Positions 57,007-64,000 of a stretch of 64,000 nt of DNA are shown piece after piece. The position numbers were made by a program, and so were the translations under genes. This stretch comes from Zygnema cylindricum (taxonomy: Eukaryota > Streptophyta > Zygnematophyceae > Zygnematales > Zygnemataceae): contig JBBHKE010001153.1 of assembly GCA_037447655.1 (NCBI GenBank), forward strand, positions 1 through 64,000, written 5' to 3'. The number at the start of each line of letters is the position of its first letter. Position 1 is the first letter of the stretch. Below the pieces are notes generated by a model, which did not search any database, was not told the origin of the DNA, and saw only the letters and a list, made by a program, of their open reading frames with translations.

Positions 57007-58345
57007 TTTGATAATTTCCTACTCGAGTAATATCTTCAGACATGGCCTACGATTGACACTGGTTACGTTAGGTTAATCCGCTGACGTCACCAATTAGACT
57101 CAGAAAATTCTCCACGTGGACTACAGCACTGTAGCTGTTTGTACTGTAGATAAACATATTCAAGTCGTACAAACTGCTGCACATAGCTTTTCGTGCACCG
57201 ATAAATTTTGACGGGGATAGTATCCTTTTGCGGATCTTCCTTTGGATATATTTCATTTATTTTTTCTGACAGGATCAGACTGTACCACCAAATCCTGGTA
57301 CGGATGAAACTGTTTTTTCCTGAAACTGTTTTTTCCTTATTTTGTTTGATTCATGACCATTTCTCCTGGCGGACAAAATATCCTAAAGATAAAATTTCGC
57401 TCTTAAGTTTGATTTCTTGGTCGCTAATGAGGACGATGAAGGTACGATCGTACGAAGGTACAGCTATCGAATGACAGCCTTGAGGCTGACAGAATCTCAT
57501 GTCGGCGGGATTCTCTGATTTCAGACCCTAGTGGTAGACTTTTCCGTTCGTCTGTGGCCGTACGGAATATAACTCAATCCGTGACATTCGACTTAGTGTG
57601 CGTCTCCATGTGACTAAGTAAAGGTTTTTTTCTGTCGTTTTCTTCTACAACTTAGCGCCGTACCACGTAAGTGTCAACCGTACAGAAAAATAGAAAAATG
57701 GAGAAGTACATTTTGCGTCATCGTCGAATTTAAAATGTACTACATGTTGTCGCCTTGTGCTCTTCGACCCACGGCCACGCCAAAAAACGTCATCTTCAAA
57801 CTTTTCTTTATAAAACAGGGACGATATTTTTTAAAACAAAGTATTTCTGCTAAACAAATAATAACACGTATACACACGTGTAGTAATTTTTCAAGCGACG
57901 ACAAAAAAGACACAATTCGGTATGTTTTGTCCTTTTGAGTCTATCAAAGTACATAATTTGTTTCAATTTGTCAATTTTCATTCAGTACGTTTTGTCCTTT
58001 TCCGTCCATCAAATGCATAATTTGTTTCGTTTTGTCAGGCTCTGTTCAGTACGGATTTCTTCATTTCAGGGGATCTGAAGATTCCGATGCCATTTCACGA
58101 AAACGTGAAAAATCTCTGAGGGCGCCACATCAACTCGGACTCGCCGCCTCTCACGAACAATTTGGAGAATCACAGATTGTAGACGTTGGCAACCGTCACG
58201 CGCATGTCAGCGTATACAATCGTAACACCCTTAAGTTTTAATTCCGTTTTTACACATAGGGACACTTGAAACCCGGGTCCGCCGGATCTGCGCTAAAAGA
58301 CAAAGTTTTTTCTCTAAGTTATGAGAACATGGAGACACACCATTA
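57007..58345. other. Spacer between two inverted A' copies; no gene
   Basis: Holds a dispersed-repeat fragment (about 57610-57800) shared with 2040-2220. TCAGTACG.TTT.TCCTTTT.GTC..TCAA is repeated at about 57915-58055. No coding region was recognised. Confidence 0.4.
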
Positions 58346-59139
58346 GGGTAACCTTCCATCAGGCGAAAAGTGGGGTTGCTTACTGGAGAAAGTACCTTTC
58401 CGTACTAGGCCGTACTGCTTTTTTTTCTTTTTTACAAAAGATGTTTACTAAAAATTCGTTGAGATTCTCCACACTTCTTGGAGAAAAATACCACCGTCCG
58501 ATTTTCAATTTTCGACGCAAACGCTTCTTGTTTCCAGTACGTAGCTAGTCTCCTCCGACAGTCCTCGGGAGGAGAGTTTGTGATTACTGGACGCGTATTT
58601 TGGTCCACTTGTAAAGTCAGAGTCGATCCACGACAGACGTGAAGCTATAAACTTACATGTGGCAAATGGAGTGTACCGTCTGACATCATTGCCAGCCTGT
58701 TCGACGACAAAATCTTGGTTATAGGACATCCTGTCACGCCTCCTTCAAAAATGTGCACAATCAAGTTGGTACAGCGATAATGCATTCACGTACAAAATAG
58801 TACATTCTTCGACATTTGTACAAACTTTAATTTTGCAACGGTTTTCGTGGCCGTTGGTAAACCGACAACCCTAAGAACGTTCAGATTGTACATTAGCGTG
58901 ACGTTACTAAGATATTTTTATCGGCGTCTATCCGTACACATACGCAGCTGCAATTTTGTCTTTTTGCAAATGATGATTATTCTTGGGCGGCTCAACATGA
59001 TCCTACGTGGTACCAATCGCAATCTAACAAGTCAGCAATTTTAGCTTCACTGGCACAACCTGGTGGAAGGGTGTTACAAATTTTACCGCCGATAAATGTG
59101 ATCGTACAATTACTGGGAACGCCTGATGGAAGGTTACCC
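58346..59139. mobile_element. Family A' element, copy 2 (794 bp), inverted
   Basis: Same length as copy 1 and in opposite orientation 1.3 kb away. The left end GGGTAACCTTCCATCAGGCG and right end CGCCTGATGGAAGGTTACCC pair perfectly. The left flank is TTA; the right flank (TCG) does not match, so the target duplication is eroded or one end was exchanged. Confidence 0.88.
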
Positions 59140-59189
59140 TCGAACCGATTAGCATCTGAATCTGTTATTCACAAGTCATACACCTTTAG

Positions 59190-59360
59190 TGTGGAATATC
59201 GAGGGCCAATCTCTGATATTCACTATGTACTTAAGTTTGGGTAACCGATAATCGATATTGTGTGGATATATCGAGAAAGTTTAGTATCGCGGTTAATCAC
59301 CTTTATATCTCTCGATATGACGAGAAATATTTTATTGTATACTGCGAAATATCGAAGCGA
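59190..59360. other. ATATCG-rich hAT-like fragment
   Basis: Blocks GGTAACCGATAATCGATATTG and TATCTCTCGATATG resemble hAT subterminal sequence elsewhere in the window. No paired end was found. Confidence 0.35.
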
Positions 59361-59539
59361 CGTGGGTTAGATAGCTTAGATTAGATTAGATTCTTTCCTA
59401 AGGTTGTTTTTTTTCTTTACAATCTCAAAACAAAATCTCAACATCTACTACAAATTTTTATGAGTGATTGTCTTTTTGTTGTTTTGCGAATTTTTGCTAA
59501 TTTGTTTGTCCAAGAAGAAAAAAAGAAAAAGAAAAAAAA

Positions 59540-59830
59540 ATGAAACACGTAATTCAATGTCTTTGTTGATAGATTTTGTTTTTAAGTTTCTAAATATATT
59601 TACGGATTTTAATTTATTTATTTGTTTATTGATTGATTGATTGACTGATCGATTTATTTATCTATTTATTTATGTGTTTGTTTAGTAGTTCATTATTCAT
59701 CTGATTGTTTGTTTAATAATTTATTCATTTGTTTATTCATTTTTTTGTTTGTTTGTTGGTTAGTTGGTTTGTTTGTTTATTTGTTTTGTTTGTGTTTATA
59801 TCTTTGCTATTTTTTTTTTTTTAGAATGCT
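59540..59830. repeat. TTTA/TTTG/TTGA low-complexity tract
   Basis: Degenerate tetranucleotide units (TTTATTTG, GATTGATTGATTGA, TTTGTTTG) run for about 290 bp. Confidence 0.85.
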
Positions 59831-59902
59831 ATTCTGACTGTGGACATATTTATTATCCATAATTAATTAAAGATCAATTATTTGTGTTTTTTTTTTTTTT
59901 AG

Positions 59903-60452
59903 ACTGCTATTTTGGTAGTGGACATAAAAAATTTGGGAGATGCGGTGGAAGGGCTCGCGGACGTCCTCGAAAAAAACAAACCCAGTAAAGACGAAAAAGC
60001 AAAACTAAAGGTATTTTTTCTTAAAACAAATTATTTAAAAAAAGTTCATTATCTGTCATTTTTTTTTTTTTACACTACCTTTGCTTTTTATAAGGGAACC
60101 GCATAAAAACGCAGTAAAGATGAAAAGGTCAAACCCAAGGTAACTATTTATTAATTAACGAGTTAATCTTAAGTGCTATTTTTTTTTCTTAAGAATTATT
60201 TTGTCTATTTTTATTTTCAAGGGGCATAATTCATGGGCGGCGATATAGTGTTATTAACACCAATATCAATATATTGTTTTCAAGATCCTCTACTTTTACT
60301 TTAGTATGCAATAATGCTTTTGTATCTTCTTTTGTATAATATATTTATAGAAGACGCGACCAATATTCTCCAAGCGTCCAAGCGCAAGCATAGGCAGTTC
60401 TTCAATTTTTGAGACCGCATCAACAAGGCAATCGCTTCATTTGACTCCGTAG
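59903..60452 (+). CDS. Possible gene fragment with duplicated exon parts
   Basis: An exon-like block at 59903-60010 follows a poly-T/AG acceptor and precedes GTATTT. It encodes 36 residues starting TAILVVDIKNLGDAVEGLAD and ending in a charged KDEKAKLK. A decoy copy of its start lies at 59823 (AGAATGCTATTCTGACTGTG). A diverged copy of its end lies at 60101-60139 (AGTAAAGATGAAAAGGTCAA then AAGGTAAC), with an in-frame TAA if read from 60095. A last block, 60351-60452, after TTTATAG, encodes KTRPIFSKRPSASIGSSSIF.. and ends in TAG. I do not recognise the protein. It may be a captured or dead gene piece. Confidence 0.3.
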
Positions 60453-60972
60453 ATGGTCGTCGTCCTCGACTTTTCTCGGGGAGGAAAATAGCCAGCTATA
60501 GACCGTGAAGAATCGGTGCAGTTGGATTATGTAGATTCCATCCACAATGGACTAGCGTTGATTTCAAGCCAAAAAGGCCATGTGCTTTCGGTGGACGCGC
60601 ATCCACCTAAATCTAATAGAGAATATTTTGAGGACGATTGAAAGACGTATCAACAAGACAAGTTTGAAATATGAGTTGTAAAATAGAAAGATATTTTCTT
60701 CGGTTTTCATTTTGAGAAGACAAAGGCAGGAAAGAAACGCATTAAGAAATACATTTTTTCAAAAAAGAAGGGGGTTTCGGTTGTCCAATACACAACATGC
60801 AAGTACAAATTATGCATTCAATTTGCGCGGTCTAGATAATCTTTGACAATTCTAAATATTAAGATTTAGCGTACAAAGTACAACTAAGAACAAAAAACGT
60901 ATGGTGAGCTTGTTTACGTTTGCAATACGGAAATCGAGTTTGAAAAAGCTGTGTCAAAATTGCCATTTTTGA

Positions 60973-60991
60973 GGGGGGGTGGGGGGGAGGG
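60973..60991 (+). other. G-quadruplex-capable G tract
   Basis: GGGGGGGTGGGGGGGAGGGA contains at least four G-triplets with short spacers, in an otherwise AT-rich stretch. Confidence 0.6.
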
Positions 60992-61049
60992 AGCTTTTCA
61001 TTTTTTTACGGAGGTATTACAATTATCATTGACCCAATTGTCAAATAAC

Positions 61050-61435
61050 GCGTCGCAATATATTGTGATATCATTGCGATAAGAGTCTTATTTGTACACC
61101 AAAACGATATACAACGATTACGTGTAAGTGAAAAAAAGTGCATATCGAATATTGGCAAGAGGTTATCGATACCAAACACTACTTATCATTTCAATTTTTA
61201 CTACTATCGTGTATCGACAAATTTGTTGAGCCATATGTTTCAAGATAATTTATGTGTTTAGCATAATAATCTTCAATCACTGCTTCAACTTTTCTTTAAC
61301 AACCACAACAACTTTCGGGTTTCATCGCGATATTAGACTTCTTCATACACCAACACGATATATCAATTATTGGCAAGTAAAAAAAACACATGTCGAATGT
61401 CGACAAGAGGCTATTGATACACAACACTATTTTTT
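61050..61435. mobile_element. Two tandem hAT-type right ends
   Basis: Two related segments end ..GGCAAGAGGTTATCGATACC then AAACACTA (near 61178) and ..GACAAGAGGCTATTGATACA then CAACACTA (near 61430). Each contains TTGCGATA or TCGCGATAT and ACAC.AA.ACGATATA blocks. They look like a tandem pair of terminal fragments without left ends. Confidence 0.5.
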
Positions 61436-61554
61436 ACTCAATCTTCAACTTTCACTATGATATTATTTACATTTCTATGGGCTTTTTATCCGTACCGTGT
61501 CAACATCGATTTTGGCGAGCAACCACCGATCTTGATTCATCACATCATATGTTT

Positions 61555-61700
61555 TATGTTGCGAAGCCATTTGCCGATAACCGATATGCCCATTATTTTA
61601 GCCTATTAATAATTGATGCATTGGCACAATATACTGTTACTGGTGTTATCGGTATAAAAAACAAATATTATCGGTTTTTATCGCGATAACACCAGTGCCA
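61555..61700. mobile_element. hAT-like fragment with internal inverted repeat
   Basis: GCCATTTGCCGATAACCGATATG matches the left end of the element at 27493 (GGATTTGCCGATAACCGATATGG). GGTGTTATCGG (61640) and CGATAACACC form a small hairpin. Confidence 0.5.
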
Positions 61701-62969
61701 ATAACTACCTGCGCTCATACCGTACGTTTGTACACTTTATTCCGTTTTATTGAACTTCCGTCCTTCCGTTGTATAGAGTACGAAACAGATTATCATACGT
61801 GGCATGCTACGCTATTTATAGTGAAAAATATAGTGTAATACATTGTAAAGTATTACATAGTGGTTATAATTTTTTAAACTTATTGCCGATAAAGAATTTG
61901 TTGGTCTCAGAGTGATATATCAGAACCCCTCATCTTTCGATAATTGATAATTGTCGTTATTGGTTTTAGTTGTAAGTATACCCCATTAACATGTTATGAA
62001 ACTTTTTGGACCTCCCCTATTTATAGGTACGTTAAACGTATAAATTTGCTTAACTAACTACATCCGCCTACACTTATGTCTTTCGTCATACAATAATGTT
62101 AAAAATTGTGATATATAATTAATATAGGATATCTACTTGTTTATTTCACGTGTTTCTTGTTATAAAGACACTTTACTCAATTTAATTGAACTTTAAGCGC
62201 TTGTTTTTTAAAACTAATGTTTTATCCCGAGGACAATTTAGTTATGGTTCGTAATGTCCCATAACCGATTTAATGGATCATGAAAAAAAACCACCGTAAT
62301 ACCTATTGAAAAAACAATAATTACCTGTTAAAAAAAGAATCGAATTATGACGATGGATTAATAGCAGAGGTCGCAAACGGTCAACCGAAACCGTGACTGA
62401 CCGTTAACCGATAGCCAGCGCCAAATCTAGGGCGGATTTGGTTGTAAAATTTTTGGGGCCGGGCGGTTGCGGGCGGTTGATTCACCAAAAAAAAAAGTCG
62501 GTTACGGTCGGTCAACCAAAAAACAAAAAAAATAAAAAAAAATGTACTTTCCATACAATTCAACATAATTGCACTTTGTACTCTTTGGTATCGTAGAAGT
62601 ACGTGACATCGTGATTAGCGTCGCAAATTTGACATAGTAATAACACTATTCATTTCGCAAATCTTAGTGAACGCGACAAATCGTAATTATTGGCTTATTC
62701 ATATGTCATACATTGTTTCAAAGTGATGGTTATGCATTTTATACCGTGTTTCCACAAATATATCATGTTATTATGTCAATGTCATGCAACATGTAGTAAT
62801 CATTTGTTAATAAATCAATGAAAATCAAATTATTACGTCAATTTCCCACGACAAATCCTAATTATTGGCTTACTCACATGTTTCAAACAATAAATCAATA
62901 AATTGAATTGCTATTCAAGTTAGAGAAACTCGACCACAATTCAAACAAAACCATAAAATTGCTAAAATT

Positions 62970-63236
62970 GTGACAACGATATTGAATAAGAGCGGAACTT
63001 CCAAAAAAGGCAAATACGATGTGGAAGTTTTTGATTTTTTTGATCTAATTGATGCGTGTAAATCATTGGTCACGTTTTTCAAACAAAGTAATTTACAAAA
63101 TATTTACGTTGATACTTTTTTCTTGGACTCACCTTACCAAACTTATACGATTTTGGAAAGGTTTCAAGAAGCGACCCTAAAGCTGGAAAAATTCAAAAAA
63201 CTAACTTGCTATTTGATTTTCCATTTGAAAAACTAA
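62970..63236 (+). pseudogene. 88-codon frame, possible transposase remnant
   Basis: The translation contains CKSLVTFFKQSNLQ and FQEATLKLEKFKKL, with a hydrophobic/charged pattern like the N-terminal part of some hAT-type proteins (a stretch ending L-V-x-F-F-K-x-S). The match is weak, and its location inside hAT-type ends is the main support. It lacks catalytic motifs. Confidence 0.25.
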
Positions 63237-63390
63237 GATTTTTTTTAAGCATACATTATAAAAACTTTACCTTTTGTGCATAATTCATAACATAGTATCG
63301 TAGTCGAAAGGAAAACCGTCCAAAACATGTAGCGAAAAATTTAGATTTGCGAGAGAAAAGACATTAACATAAGAGTTTAAACATTAATAT

Positions 63391-63475
63391 AAGAGTTACA
63401 CGCAAAATTATAATGATTAAAACTAAGAGTTACACGCAAAATTATAATGATTAAAACTAAGAGTTACACGCAAAG
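63391..63475. repeat. 34-bp tandem repeat, 2.5 copies
   Basis: AAGAGTTACACGCAAAATTA plus TAATGATTAAAACT begins at 63391, 63425 and 63459; the first two copies are identical. Confidence 0.92.
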
Positions 63476-63488
63476 GGAGATGTACCAC

Positions 63489-63658
63489 TACATCGCTAAT
63501 TGTTACTAGTTTTAATAAGTCGATACTGTTTATAGTCTTTACTATTTAAAGACGTAGATTACAACCTGCCACGTCTCCGTGTATTAAATAGTGTCATTAA
63601 TCATAATTTTTCATTAACAGTAATAGATTCTCAACGCTAATAACAATGAGCGTTGTAG
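63489..63658. mobile_element. Degenerate family B element
   Basis: The ends TACATCGCTAATTGTTACTAG and ACGCTAATAACAATGAGCGTTGTAG resemble eroded B termini 170 bp apart. AAATAGTGTCA in the body matches the common B block AAATAGTGTGG. Confidence 0.5.
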
Positions 63659-63928
63659 TTTTGTACTTTTCGATTAATGGCGGGTACGGTTAGTCGCGAG
63701 TAATCGAATTTTGGTTAACTTTTTCTTTCGTAAACGCCGGTCGGTTAACGGTTAACAATTTTGGAGCGTGACATAACCCGGTCGGGCGTCGGTTACTCAG
63801 ATTTTGAAAAAAATAACGGTCGGTATCGGAAATGTAAAATTTTGAATTTTGCGACCTCTTATAAACGGTAAACAGACTTTATAGCAGATTTGTCGTTTTT
63901 ACAGCCGAGACGATTTTGCATTCATACT

Positions 63929-64000
63929 ACACCTTGTATCGCCATTAGGGTTAATGTTTTTTTTTACACTTAAAACGTTTTTTCTCCGTACCCACTTGTC
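63929..64000. mobile_element. Family B foldback, cut by the window end
   Basis: ACACCTTGTATCGCCATTAG starts the element; AAAACGTTTTTTCTCCGTACC then CACTTGTC is the start of the foldback arm seen at 39472. The rest lies outside the window. Confidence 0.7.

Larger units (their letters stand above)
62365..63859. mobile_element. hAT-type element with CAGAGGTCGC ends (tentative limits)
   Basis: The left end CAGAGGTCGCAAACGGTCAA starts a subterminal region rich in CGGTCGGTTAACC. A similar, inverted region ends GCGACCTCT at 63859. Flanking 8-mers do not match, so the limits are uncertain and a degenerate B element (63489-63658) seems nested inside. The left 220 bp are the reverse complement of 32853-33030. 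The open frame at 62970-63236 is its only possible coding remnant. Confidence 0.5.

Overview
The window looks like nuclear DNA of a land plant with a large, repeat-rich genome. The evidence is a receptor-like kinase gene of plant type split into short exons with GT-AG introns up to about 2.9 kb, a decayed Ty1/copia RNase H fragment, plant-type PIF/Harbinger and hAT transposons, a tRNA-like short interspersed element, and an AT-rich background. Long introns and dense inverted-repeat elements suggest a gymnosperm, fern or similar large genome, but the sequence alone does not fix the species. I see no bacterial features (operons, ribosome binding sites, CRISPR).

Layout. 0-10 kb: almost entirely small non-autonomous DNA transposons of two main families. 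Family A is about 680-940 bp, with termini GGGTRAC..TTCCAT(T/C)AGG and 3-bp TTA/TAA flanks. Family B has 20-bp termini ACACCGYGAATCGYTATTAG and TA flanks. 11.3-17.3 kb: remains of a two-gene PIF/Harbinger transposon, with a Myb/trihelix ORF on + and a DDE transposase on -. The genes converge on a spacer holding a 1.4-kb pyrimidine-strand microsatellite array and a 0.9-kb array of its reverse complement. 17.3-27.4 kb: solo-LTR-like sequence, a copia remnant, tandem duplications and a foldback. 27.4-33 kb: a composite TIR element, then a broken hAT transposase followed by three unlike tandem arrays. 33.3-35.5 kb: a nested foldback element with an 8-bp target duplication. 38.6-49.9 kb (minus strand): the only host-type gene, a leucine-rich-repeat receptor-like kinase whose signal peptide, LRR cap, three LRR exons and kinase C-lobe exons can be joined in phase. 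No exons for the membrane span, kinase N-lobe or catalytic loop are visible. 51-64 kb: more A, B and hAT-type elements, two of them nested, and a small possible gene fragment near 60 kb.

How the parts relate. The transposase genes all carry stops or frameshifts, so none looks able to move itself now. The TTA/TAA flanks of family A are the kind PIF/Harbinger enzymes make, and the 8-bp flanks and YARNG-type ends of several other elements are the kind hAT enzymes make. The small elements are therefore plausibly relics of mobilisation by relatives of the two broken transposase genes; this is inference. Most open reading frames in the window are chance frames in repeats, and I leave them out.
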